This document shows, in pieces, positions 23,606 through 32,037 of a stretch of 36,965 nucleotides of DNA. The position numbers were made by a program, and so were the translations under genes. The DNA is from Kiloniellales bacterium (GTDB lineage Bacteria > Pseudomonadota > Alphaproteobacteria > Kiloniellales > JAKSDN01). The stretch spans positions 1 through 36,965 of the forward strand of contig JANQLT010000158.1 of NCBI GenBank assembly GCA_028280455.1, given 5' to 3'. The notes below the pieces were generated by a model. The model was not told the DNA's origin. It saw only the letters and a program-made list of their open reading frames with translations, and ran no database searches. Each line of letters begins with the position of its first letter. Within the stretch, counting starts at the first letter, position 1.

Positions 23606-25183
23606 CTATTCCATTCGAACGGTCCAGTAGTGTAGCGCGTTATCCGGTCGTTGCGCGAGGTCGACGCCGTCGCGCACGCCCCAGGCCAAGGCCTGCTGGT
23701 GCAGCGGGATGTAGCCGGCCTCTTCGTGCATGATCCGGAAGCACTGATCGATCATGGCCTGCCGCTTGGCGATATCGACCTCGCCGTCGATGCGGCGCGA
23801 CAGCCGCGTGATCTCGCGGTTGCCGAAGCGCCCCGCGTTCCAATCCAGCCCGCCCTCGTGGGGCGGCACCAGCAGGTCGCGGACGACGCTGCCGGCATCC
23901 AGGTCGCCGGGCGTCCAGCCCAGCAGGTAGAAGCTGACGTCGCCGTTGAGCAGCTTCTTGAAGAACTTGCGCGTGTCGTGCACCGCCGGCGTCACGCGGA
24001 TGCCGACCTCGAGCAGCATGCCGGCGACGGCGGTGCAGATCTGCACGTCGTTGACGTAGCGCCCCTGCGGGCAGTCGAGGGTGATGCCGAAGCCCTGGGC
24101 ATAGCCGGCCTCGGCCAGGAGCGCGCGGGCGCGCTCCGGGTCGTAGGGCATGCGCCGGTCGACCATCTCCCGGTAGCCGGAGACGCCCGGCCCGATCAGC
24201 AGGCCGGTCGGCCGCGAAGCGCCGCCCATCACCTCTCGCCGGATCGCCTCGACGTCGATCGCCTGGTAGATCGCCCGGCGGACCCGCCGGTCCTGGAAGG
24301 GGTTGGCGTCCTCGACGTCGGCATAGAGCAGATGGTCGCGGAACTGATCCATGCCGAGGAAGACCGTGCGCAGGTCGGGGCCGCGCAGGACGCGCAGGCC
24401 CTCGGCCCGGTCGATCCGCTCGATGTCGCGCGACAGCAGCGGCAGGGTCAGGCTGAGCTTGCCCGAGAGCAGGGCCTCGGTGCGCTTCTGCGCCGACTCG
24501 ATCGGCGTGACGATGACCCGGTCCAGGTTGTGGCGCGGCTCGTCCCACCAGTCGGGATTGGGCTCCAGGATGGTGCGCACGCCGGGGCGGCGCTCGCCGA
24601 GCCTGAAGGGGCCGGTGCCGTTGGCGTGCAGGAGCGCATGGTTGGAGCGCGGGCCGGTCGGCTCTGCCGGCTGCTCCGCGCCCTTCTCCCGGGCCCATTC
24701 CCGGTCCATGATGTACCAGTGGGCCAGGGCGTTGAGCAGCGTCGGGTCCGGCGCCTTGGTGACGACCTCCAGGGTGTAGGAGTCGAGCTTGCGGATCTGC
24801 TTGATCGACTCGACGAAGCCGGCGACGTCCGAGCCTTCGGCCCGGACCCGCGCGAAGGAGAAGAGCACGTCGTCGGCGTCGAAGACGTTGCCGTCGTGGA
24901 AGCGCACGCCCCGGCGCAGCTCGAAGTGCCAGGTGACCGGGTTGACGGTGCGCCAGCGCGCCGCCAGCGCCGGCTCGATCTCCAGTTGCGCGTCGTAGCG
25001 CACCAGGGGCTCGTAGATGTTGTGATGGAAGGCGCTGGCGTGGGACCCGGTGCGGACGTAGGGGTCCATCGAGGCGACGTCGCGCTCGAAGGCGACTCGG
25101 AAGGTCCGCGCTTCGATCGGCAGGCCGACGCAAAGCGCTACGACGAGAGTCAGAATCCCGGCTAGCACACCGCGGACGCGCAT
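23606..25183 (-). CDS. Second substrate-binding protein of the Opp operon (SBP_bac_5)
   Basis: A 525-residue periplasmic binding protein with signal peptide (MRVRGVLAGILTLVVALCVG, cleavage near EA-RTF). ATG 25183 is preferred to 25255 because the signal peptide begins there and AGGAA lies upstream. It is a clear paralogue of the product at 25304-26905. Both share ANGTGPF, a conserved P(N/D)WW segment, FLGMDQ/FLGFDQ, the RRAIYQAIDVEAIRR-type hinge, LLGWTPG/S and the C-terminal IPLHQQ with RPDN. It lies between the first binding protein and oppB, so its expression is probably lower because of the intervening hairpin. Its ligand presumably differs from that of the first paralogue. Confidence 0.92.
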   Translation of the reverse strand: MRVRGVLAGILTLVVALCVGLPIEARTFRVAFERDVASMDPYVRTGSHASAFHHNIYEPLVRYDAQLEIEPALAARWRTVNPVTWHFELRRGVRFHDGNVFDADDVLFSFARVRAEGSDVAGFVESIKQIRKLDSYTLEVVTKAPDPTLLNALAHWYIMDREWAREKGAEQPAEPTGPRSNHALLHANGTGPFRLGERRPGVRTILEPNPDWWDEPRHNLDRVIVTPIESAQKRTEALLSGKLSLTLPLLSRDIERIDRAEGLRVLRGPDLRTVFLGMDQFRDHLLYADVEDANPFQDRRVRRAIYQAIDVEAIRREVMGGASRPTGLLIGPGVSGYREMVDRRMPYDPERARALLAEAGYAQGFGITLDCPQGRYVNDVQICTAVAGMLLEVGIRVTPAVHDTRKFFKKLLNGDVSFYLLGWTPGDLDAGSVVRDLLVPPHEGGLDWNAGRFGNREITRLSRRIDGEVDIAKRQAMIDQCFRIMHEEAGYIPLHQQALAWGVRDGVDLAQRPDNALHYWTVRME

Positions 25184-25266
25184 CGACGAGGGTTCCTGCC
25201 TGGTCTCACTCCGGGGCGCGCGTCGCCGACCCCGCATTGCGAAATGCAGCTTCACGGGAGTCGGCC

Positions 25267-25292
25267 GGGGCCCGGGTTTGTGCCCGGGCCCC
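25267..25292 (-). terminator. Strong stem-loop between the two binding-protein genes
   Basis: GGGGCCCGGG and CCCGGGCCCC form a perfect 10-bp GC stem with a 6-nt loop, extended by flanking CGGCCG/CGGCCG. It begins 11 bp after the stop of the first binding protein. There is no T-run, so it is more likely an mRNA-stabilising or attenuating hairpin that keeps the first binding protein in excess over the rest of the operon. Confidence 0.65.
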
Positions 25293-25303
25293 TTGTCGGC
25301 CGC

Positions 25304-26905
25304 CTACTTTACGACGGCGTAGCGCAGGTCGAAGACGTTGTCCGGCCGCTGGAACACCTCGATGTTGTCCCGCGCACCCCAAGACAGCGGCTGCTGATGC
25401 AAGGGGATGTGGCCGACCTCGTCGCGATGGATCTTGAAGGCCTCGTCGATCATCGCCTGGCGCTTGGCCTGGTCCGACTCGCTCTGGACCATGGCGGTCA
25501 GCTCGTGGACCCGCTCGTTGCAGTAGCCGCCGAGGTTGAAGGCGCCGAGGCTCTCGCGCCGGCAAGCCATCAGCGACGACAGCGGGTTGTAGCTGTCGTA
25601 GCTCGAGGGCGTCCAACCCAGCAGGAAGAAGCTGGTGTCGTAGTCGTTCTGGGCCAGCACCTTGGCGAAGTACTTCGACTTGGTCTGGGCCAGCAGGTCG
25701 ATCTTGACGTTGATCTTGGCCAGCATCGAGGCCACCGCCTGGCAGATCCGCTCGTCGTTGACGTAGCGGTCGTTCGGGCAGTCCATGGTCACCTCGAAGC
25801 CGTCGCCATAGCCGGCCTGGCCCATCAGGTCCTTCGCCTTGGCCAGATCGAAGGGCCAGCGATCGTCGAGCGTCTCGCTCCAGCCGTTGACCTGCGGGGC
25901 GACCATCAAGGCGGCCGGGCGGGCCGAGCCGCGCATCACCTTCTTGCGGATCGCCTCGATGTCGATGGCATGGACGAAGGCCTGGCGGACCTTGACGTCC
26001 TTGAAGGGGTTCTTGCCCTTGACGCTCGAATAGAGCAGCTCGTCACGCTCCTGATCGAAGCCGAGGAAGATGGTGCGCATCTCCGGCCCGGTCAGCGGCC
26101 GCACGCCATCGGCCGACTCCAGACGGTCCCAGTCCTGCACCGGGATCGGATAGGCCATGTCGACGTCGCCGGAGATCAGGGCCGCCACGCGGGTCGCATC
26201 CTGGCCGATCGGCGTGAAGATGCCCTCGGTAACGTTGCCTTCCATCTCGCCCCACCAATTGGGGTTGCGCTTGAGCAGGGTGCGCACGCCCGGCTGGCGC
26301 TCGGTCACCATGAAGGGGCCGGTGCCGTTGGCGTTGAGGTTGGCGAAGTTGCCTTCCTCGCCGCCCTTGACGTTGGTCGCCGTGGCCGTGTTGTTCTCCT
26401 CGGCCCAGTCCTTGTCCATGATGTAGAAGATCTCGAGCTGGATCGGCAGGATCGGGTCGGGATTGGGCGTGATCAGGTCGACGGTGTAGTCGTCGACGAT
26501 GTTCACGTCCTTGATCATGCCGGCGATGACCTTCATGTCCGAGCCTTCCGAGCGGATGCGCTCGACCGAGAAGGCCACGTCCTCGGCGGTGAAGTCGTTG
26601 CCGTTGTGGAATTTGACGCCCTCGCGCAGCTTGAAGCGCCAGGTGGTCGGATCGACCTGCTCCCATGAGGTCGCGAGGTTGGGCTTGGCCAGCTCGCCCG
26701 CGGCGAGTCCCTCGCGGGTCTTGATCACCAGTCCTTCGTAGATGCCGGCCTGGAAGCCGAGGGTGAAGGTCTCGAACAGGCCATGCGGGTCCAGGGTCTG
26801 GACGTCGCCCTGGAAGGCCCAGCGGAAGGTCTCGGCACTCGCCGTGCTGGCGAAAGCCAGTGATGCCGCGGCGACGGCCGCGAGCAGACTCTGCCTCGGT
26901 CTCAT
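25304..26905 (-). CDS. oppA: First substrate-binding protein of the Opp operon (SBP_bac_5)
   Basis: A 533-residue periplasmic family-5 binding protein. The signal peptide is MRPRQSLLAAVAAASLAFAS with cleavage after ASA (about residue 24). The domain shows LDPHGLFETFTLGFQAGIYE, FHNGNDFTAEDVAFS, ANGTGPF and a closing LHQQPLSWGARD. It has Cys pairs in the C-terminal half (DCPNDR, ICQAV, MACRRES, GGYCNER) that are unusual for OppA but partly shared with the paralogue. A strong Shine-Dalgarno (AGGGAG) precedes ATG 26905. It heads the operon SBP-SBP-BCDF, which has its own leader of about 170 bp. Confidence 0.92.
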   Translation of the reverse strand: MRPRQSLLAAVAAASLAFASTASAETFRWAFQGDVQTLDPHGLFETFTLGFQAGIYEGLVIKTREGLAAGELAKPNLATSWEQVDPTTWRFKLREGVKFHNGNDFTAEDVAFSVERIRSEGSDMKVIAGMIKDVNIVDDYTVDLITPNPDPILPIQLEIFYIMDKDWAEENNTATATNVKGGEEGNFANLNANGTGPFMVTERQPGVRTLLKRNPNWWGEMEGNVTEGIFTPIGQDATRVAALISGDVDMAYPIPVQDWDRLESADGVRPLTGPEMRTIFLGFDQERDELLYSSVKGKNPFKDVKVRQAFVHAIDIEAIRKKVMRGSARPAALMVAPQVNGWSETLDDRWPFDLAKAKDLMGQAGYGDGFEVTMDCPNDRYVNDERICQAVASMLAKINVKIDLLAQTKSKYFAKVLAQNDYDTSFFLLGWTPSSYDSYNPLSSLMACRRESLGAFNLGGYCNERVHELTAMVQSESDQAKRQAMIDEAFKIHRDEVGHIPLHQQPLSWGARDNIEVFQRPDNVFDLRYAVVK

Positions 26906-27076
26906 AGATGTCTCCCTGCCAAAGAATTCAGCGGCTCTCCGCCAAAGCGGCGGGCCGCAGCTCAGCCTCTCCTCGCGGCTTGCCGCCGCGCTTGGCGGCT
27001 ACCTTAGACCGAGTTTTCCTGGCGAAACAAGGTTGCGGGCAAACATGGTTAACACACGCGCGCCGGCCGGCGCCGC
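26906..27076 (-). promoter_or_regulatory. Leader and probable promoter of the opp operon
   Basis: On the minus strand the leader contains a TTGTTT (about 27027-27032) followed at 16 bp by TCTAAG, a weak sigma70-like pair. A transcript from there would have a GC-rich structured leader of about 95 nt, including CCGCC-GCTTT-GGCGG just before the ribosome-binding site. Near 27061-27074 the palindrome GCGCCGGCCGGCGC lies just after the stop of the giant gene and might terminate it. No operator family was recognised. Confidence 0.35.
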
Positions 27077-30000
27077 TCAGCCGCCGGGCGGGCTGGTGCG
27101 GGTCCAGGTGCCGGGACCGAGCTTGCCGACCAGCTCCAGCGTATTGGGGTCGACCAGCCGGTAGGTGCCGCCGTCCTCCCAGGGCATGGCCGGCGTCTCG
27201 GAGCTGAGCGACCAGACCCCGTTCTCGGCCCGGTAGGTCCCGGCATGGCCGAAGTTGGGCTGGTGGAAGGTGTAGGTGCCGTCGGCGCGGAACTCCATGA
27301 CCCCGAGGCCCGTCATCTCCCAGGCGCCCACCAGGCTCTGCACCGCCGGCGGGCCCGGCGCCACGCCGTCGCGCGCCAGGCGGGTCAAGGCCTCCAGGTC
27401 GTCGGCCAAACGGCTGCAGGCCCCGTGGCTCTCGCAGGCCAGGAACAGCGTCGGCTGATCGAGGGTCTCGGCGAAGGACTTGGCGATGATCCGCGAGTAG
27501 ACGCTATCCACGGTGACGCGCGCGCAGCGCTCGCCCGAGGCGCAGGCCATCACCGCCGAGAAGCCGCGCACGCCGCGCCCGGGGGTGATGCCCTTGATGG
27601 TCACCGACTCGGGATCCAGCTTGGTCAGGTCGATCTCCAGGCCGTAGGGCTTGATCAGCGACTGCTGGCGGCATTCGTTGCCCTGCTCCGCGCCCGGCAG
27701 CAGCAGCGCCAGGCAGGCGCGGCGCACGATCAAAAGCTTGTTACCGTCCAGCGAGACGCCGTCGGCCCAGAGGAGTCGCTCGGCGCTTCCGCCCTCGGCC
27801 GCGACGAAGGCTTGCTGCCGGGCGGCGCGCTCGTGGACCTTGGCGGCCAGCGCGGCCATCTGCCGCCGCTGCGCGTCGGACGGACCGGAAGCCGGCGGCC
27901 GGCGCGCCGTCCGGGGCGCGCTCGCTACCTCCTTCTCCAGGCGGGCGGCCTCGGTGATCGCGCTGTCCAGGGCCGAGCCGGCGGCGGAGGCGGTCAGCGC
28001 GAGCCTGTCGGCGTCGACCGCGCCGTCGGCGTAACTGTAGCTGGTCACCGCGATCCGGCTGCCCGGCGTGTGATAGGCGCAGCGCACCTGGCGCGGCTGG
28101 ACGTCGTCCAGAGCGGAGCGGGCGCAGTCGAACTCCAGGTAGGTCTGCTCGGCAATCTTCTCGATGCCGATCTGCCAGGTCTTGATCGCCCAGTTGCCTT
28201 GCGAGTCGACGCTCTCCGGCGTGATCAGGAGGCGCTCCATGTGCCGCCGCGCGGCCTCCGGCGACTCGTAGACGAAGAACTCGACGCCGTTCTGCTTGCC
28301 GGCGCTGTTCATCACCATGACGACGCGCCCGAGCACGCCGCGCTCGCGGTAGACCGGATCCGACTCCTGATAGACCTGCTGCCGGGGCGTCTCGAAGGGT
28401 GGCTCGAGATTGCTCCCGCTCTCGAGCGAGGCCTTGAAGGACTCCAGGAAGGCCGGCGCCGAGAGCGCCGCCACGAGATCCTGCGGCTCGGCCGGGCCCC
28501 GCGCCATCGGCGGCGGCGAAGCGGCCTGCCCGCCGAGTGCGGTCCAGGCCATGATGCCGAGCCCGATCGAGGCCTGGCGGAAGTGCTCGACCGTCGCGGT
28601 CGGCCCGAGCGTCAGCCCCTGCACGACGGCCCCGAGCAGGAGCTGGGAGGCGCCGTCGTGGAAGACGCATTGGTGATGGTTGGTCCGCTCGGGGTCGGCC
28701 AGCGGATAGTAGGCGCAGGCCACCTTGCCGAGGGGCACCCCGGGCGCGCTCCACTCGCCCCGGAAGACCTGCGGATCGACGCCCTTCGGGCTCTTTTCGG
28801 TGAGGAACGGCAGGCTGTCGAAGGTCTGCCGCGCGCGCTCGGGCGAGTCGAGGACGGTGACCATGAGGGCGTTCATGCCGTAGGCCTGCGGCATCGGAAA
28901 GTAGACCACGCCCTCGAGGCCGTCGTCGCGGCCCGGCTGGTCGGCCATCCGCGCCACAGGCTCGCCCGGTCGGCGGAAGGGCGCCGGCCAGGTGATGCTG
29001 TCGAGGTCCAAGGCCTCGATGGCCACCATCAGCGAGCGCGCATCGCCGCCCAAGGGACGGGGCGGGCCGTCTTCGCCGCCGTCGTCCGGCAGACCATCCC
29101 GAGATGTCGCGAGAGCGGCAAGGCTCTCGAGGTCCCGCAAGCTGTCGTCACAGGCCTCCCGGTCCTTGCAGGTCAGGATCCACTGCTCCAGCTCTCCCGT
29201 GATCAATCCGACCTGGTTGCGCGCGCAGCTTGCCCCGACCAGGCATCCAAATCCGACGAAGGGGTCACCGTCCTCAGTCTCCGCTATGGCAAGTGTTTCG
29301 CGGTCGATCTGACTAAGGTCGAGTCTGGTGACGAACTCGTCGGTTTCGCATCCTTGGTCGGGCAAGCAGTGCTTGTTGACGATCACCAAGGTCCGCTCAT
29401 CGACGAGCTCGGCATCCGTCTGCGCGACGAGGTAGTCGAAGCCGGCCAGTTCGTATGTGAAGGCGTCCGCCGAGAACTGGCCGCCGATGCTTCGGGCCGC
29501 CCGGCGCGCTTTGCGCATCTCCTCGATGGAGGTCTTGGGGAAGCTGTCCGCCTTGAGCGCCTCAACGGTGCTGTCGAACGACGGAGCGGACGCCGCCTCG
29601 ACCAAGGATAGAAGGGACTCCTCCATCTTGGTGCAGCCGGCCTGATCGGGGCAGGGAATGTAGAGCCTGCCGCCGCCGCCCACCGCTTCGTAGTGGACGC
29701 AGATCTCGTCGACGACGCAGGAAGCGATCAAAGCAAAGCTGATGGTAGCGTCGAGCGTCCCGGCCTCCGACAGCGACGCCACCTCGAGCGGACCCAAGGC
29801 GTTGCCTTCGGCACCGAAAGCCTGCGTGTAGATCTCTTGAGGGTCGATCCGATTCAGGAAGCCGATCGTCACCGAGTCGGTCCAGTCGCCGTCGGCCGCA
29901 CAGTCGGAGACGGTCCAATCCCGACCGTCTCGAGTGCAGCCGCTCAAGGTGACACGCAAGGTGCCGTCCGGCTCGGCCCGCACGCTCTCGCCGCGGAAGT

Positions 30001-31942
30001 AGGTCTTTTGCCCGGCGAAACCGTTGTATGTCTGGTATCCGATGCCGCGGCTGAGCGCATCGAGCTCGGCGACGCGTTGCTTGAAGGCACCCGATCCATC
30101 TGTCTCGCCACCGGCTTCGCGCTCCCGCAAGAGCAGCGTCTGCTTCGCCCAGACGCCGACGGCGCCACTGATCGCTGCGTAGGAAGCCACTCTTGTGAGC
30201 TCCAGCTCTCGCTCGTCACTTCCATGCGGAATGCCTTCGATGAAGCTGCGAACCACCACTTGGCCCTCCGGGGGCCAATAGGCACAGCTCAGCCGGTCCG
30301 GCGGCGGCTCGTTCTCGATCGGCGCAGGGCGCGCGCAGTAGACTTCCTTGCCGGGCCCATCACCGCCGCCTAGCCGACCGCTCTTGGTCTCGTAGACGGT
30401 GTCTCCACCGATCACCGTTTGGTTCCAGCGAATGCGAGCCCGCTCGATGCTCGGATAGATCATGATATCGAAACCGGAACGACCTTCCGCGCCGTCGATG
30501 CGGGCGCGCACGCGGGCGACGATATCGTCCCTGAGGTCCTCCGCGCCGGACGCCACCCGAACGCTCGGGCTGGGCTCGCCGAACGGCCAGGGATAGCCTT
30601 CCGTTGCGTTGTAGGTGACGCCGGTCAGGGTCTCGGCGAGCTCTTCCGGGTCGAAGAGCGCGAAGCCGCGGGCCTCGGCCTGCTCCGCGGAAACACCTAG
30701 GGCCCAAGCGACGATGGCGTTGCTCCAGGCTTGATTGCAAATGCCCTCGGCCGCGCCGTCGAAGTGGCCCCGGCGCTTCAGGCCGCTCTGCCAGGACCTG
30801 AGGAACCCTGCCTGGCCCTCCCGACAGGCAGTGGTGTTGGCGATCATGAAATCGGTCAGCGCCCCTTCTCTTTCGCCCCGCGAAAGAAGGATCTCGCCGC
30901 GGCCGTAGCGCGCGGCCCGATCGTCGGGCCAGAGCCGGATGGCCTGCCCGAAATCCTCGATGGCCGCCTCGAGCTGACCATCCTGCGCGTAGGCCGCCCC
31001 TCGTTCCTTGTAGTAGGCCCGCTCGTCGGGGTCCTGCTCGATGGCTGTCGAGTAGGCTTCGATGGCCTTGCCGTACTCGGCTTTGACCAGGAGCGCCTTG
31101 CCCAGGTTGGCGTAGGCCCAGGGCGAAGCCGACTCGTCGAGCTTGCCCGAGTCGATGAGCGCCTGGCAGCCGCGGATCTGACGATCCGGGTCCCCCGAGC
31201 CGCAGTCTTCGATCGCCTGCTGGCTGGACAGAGCGGCCTCGGCGGTCTGCGTCTCACCGCTTTCACCCTCGGCGATCCGCGCTTCGAGCGTCGGCAGCTT
31301 CTCCTTCGCCTTCCTATGATCCTGCTCGGCGGCACGTCGGATCCACCGGAGCGCCGCGTCGAGATCCCGCTCGACGCCGGTGCCGGCTTCATACATCAGG
31401 CCCAGGTTGTACTGCGCGCTCGCATAGCTCTGCTCGGCCGCCTTGCGGTACCAGGCGACCGCCTCGTCGTCGTCCTCCTCGGTGCCTTTGCCGCTGTCGT
31501 AGAGCAGGCCGACGCGGTTCTGGGCGCGCGCGTCTCCCTGGTCAGCCGCCTCGCGAAAGAGTGCCAAGGCGGCGGCATCGTCCTGCGCCACGCCCGTGCC
31601 TTCGAGGTGCATCAGGCCGAGATTGTATAGCCCGTCCGGGTAGCCTTGGCTGGCGGCCAGGCGATACCAGCGCACGGCGACTTCATCGTCCTCCGGCACG
31701 CCCTTGCCGAGGTCGTACATCAGGCCGATCAGGTTCTGCGCCCTGGGGTTGTCGCTCTGCGCTTCGAGCAAGAGCGCCGGCAGGGCCGTGGCGTAGTCGC
31801 CGCGCTTGTAGGCGGCCAGCGCCTCGTCGAAGTCCGCCCGCGCGGCCGCGGGCGCGACCAGGGCGGCGAGCAGGATGGCCGCAAGAAACGCCCTCGCGGC
31901 TCGCCCGATGGCTCTCGATGGCAATCGCAGCAACAACGGCAT
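27077..31942 (-). CDS. Giant secreted Sel1/TPR protein with two families of cysteine-rich internal repeats
   Basis: A 1621-residue protein with an N-terminal signal peptide (cleavage near residue 36). Four perfect 36-residue Sel1 repeats lie at 66-209 and three TPRs at about 273-369. Beyond 430 the sequence is built from two repeated modules I do not recognise. Module P occurs at about 435-600, 975-1135 and 1180-1330, with an S-x-E-x-A-R helix (498, 1033, 1227) and paired Cys 14-16 residues apart (536/553, 1076/1092, 1273/1288). Module S occurs at about 660-785, 848-945 and 1398-1523, each with six Cys where the second and third pairs are always C-x5-C (742/748, 764/770; 900/906, 925/931; 1467/1473, 1503/1509). 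The C-terminal 85 residues (LVGAWEMTGLGVMEFRADGTY) look lipocalin-like. It is probably periplasmic and disulfide-rich. Promoter TTCAAG-N17-TAGACT and a good Shine-Dalgarno precede ATG 31942. Confidence 0.9.
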   Translation of the reverse strand: MPLLLRLPSRAIGRAARAFLAAILLAALVAPAAARADFDEALAAYKRGDYATALPALLLEAQSDNPRAQNLIGLMYDLGKGVPEDDEVAVRWYRLAASQGYPDGLYNLGLMHLEGTGVAQDDAAALALFREAADQGDARAQNRVGLLYDSGKGTEEDDDEAVAWYRKAAEQSYASAQYNLGLMYEAGTGVERDLDAALRWIRRAAEQDHRKAKEKLPTLEARIAEGESGETQTAEAALSSQQAIEDCGSGDPDRQIRGCQALIDSGKLDESASPWAYANLGKALLVKAEYGKAIEAYSTAIEQDPDERAYYKERGAAYAQDGQLEAAIEDFGQAIRLWPDDRAARYGRGEILLSRGEREGALTDFMIANTTACREGQAGFLRSWQSGLKRRGHFDGAAEGICNQAWSNAIVAWALGVSAEQAEARGFALFDPEELAETLTGVTYNATEGYPWPFGEPSPSVRVASGAEDLRDDIVARVRARIDGAEGRSGFDIMIYPSIERARIRWNQTVIGGDTVYETKSGRLGGGDGPGKEVYCARPAPIENEPPPDRLSCAYWPPEGQVVVRSFIEGIPHGSDERELELTRVASYAAISGAVGVWAKQTLLLREREAGGETDGSGAFKQRVAELDALSRGIGYQTYNGFAGQKTYFRGESVRAEPDGTLRVTLSGCTRDGRDWTVSDCAADGDWTDSVTIGFLNRIDPQEIYTQAFGAEGNALGPLEVASLSEAGTLDATISFALIASCVVDEICVHYEAVGGGGRLYIPCPDQAGCTKMEESLLSLVEAASAPSFDSTVEALKADSFPKTSIEEMRKARRAARSIGGQFSADAFTYELAGFDYLVAQTDAELVDERTLVIVNKHCLPDQGCETDEFVTRLDLSQIDRETLAIAETEDGDPFVGFGCLVGASCARNQVGLITGELEQWILTCKDREACDDSLRDLESLAALATSRDGLPDDGGEDGPPRPLGGDARSLMVAIEALDLDSITWPAPFRRPGEPVARMADQPGRDDGLEGVVYFPMPQAYGMNALMVTVLDSPERARQTFDSLPFLTEKSPKGVDPQVFRGEWSAPGVPLGKVACAYYPLADPERTNHHQCVFHDGASQLLLGAVVQGLTLGPTATVEHFRQASIGLGIMAWTALGGQAASPPPMARGPAEPQDLVAALSAPAFLESFKASLESGSNLEPPFETPRQQVYQESDPVYRERGVLGRVVMVMNSAGKQNGVEFFVYESPEAARRHMERLLITPESVDSQGNWAIKTWQIGIEKIAEQTYLEFDCARSALDDVQPRQVRCAYHTPGSRIAVTSYSYADGAVDADRLALTASAAGSALDSAITEAARLEKEVASAPRTARRPPASGPSDAQRRQMAALAAKVHERAARQQAFVAAEGGSAERLLWADGVSLDGNKLLIVRRACLALLLPGAEQGNECRQQSLIKPYGLEIDLTKLDPESVTIKGITPGRGVRGFSAVMACASGERCARVTVDSVYSRIIAKSFAETLDQPTLFLACESHGACSRLADDLEALTRLARDGVAPGPPAVQSLVGAWEMTGLGVMEFRADGTYTFHQPNFGHAGTYRAENGVWSLSSETPAMPWEDGGTYRLVDPNTLELVGKLGPGTWTRTSPPGG

Positions 31943-31974
31943 GACAGAGTCCCCTGCCGTTCGAGCTGCGGCTC

Positions 31975-32003
31975 AGTCTAGACGAAGCTTGTGAGAGCTT
32001 GAA
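31975..32003 (-). promoter_or_regulatory. Promoter of the giant gene
   Basis: On the minus strand TTCAAG (32003-31998), exactly 17 bp, then TAGACT (31980-31975). The -10 box lies 33 bp before the ATG, leaving a short leader that contains AGGGGA as ribosome-binding site. The same TAGACT box occurs before the binding-protein gene at 3857 (3825-3830), suggesting a favoured local -10 form. Confidence 0.5.
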
Positions 32004-32037
32004 GGCATCTCCCGCGCCGGCGCCCGCCGGGCCGGGC

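Noticed and set aside
27245-29611. A 788-residue plus-strand frame opposite the giant gene
   Set aside because: Composition and lack of any family motif mark it as a shadow; the minus frame has clear repeats, signal peptide and cysteine pattern.
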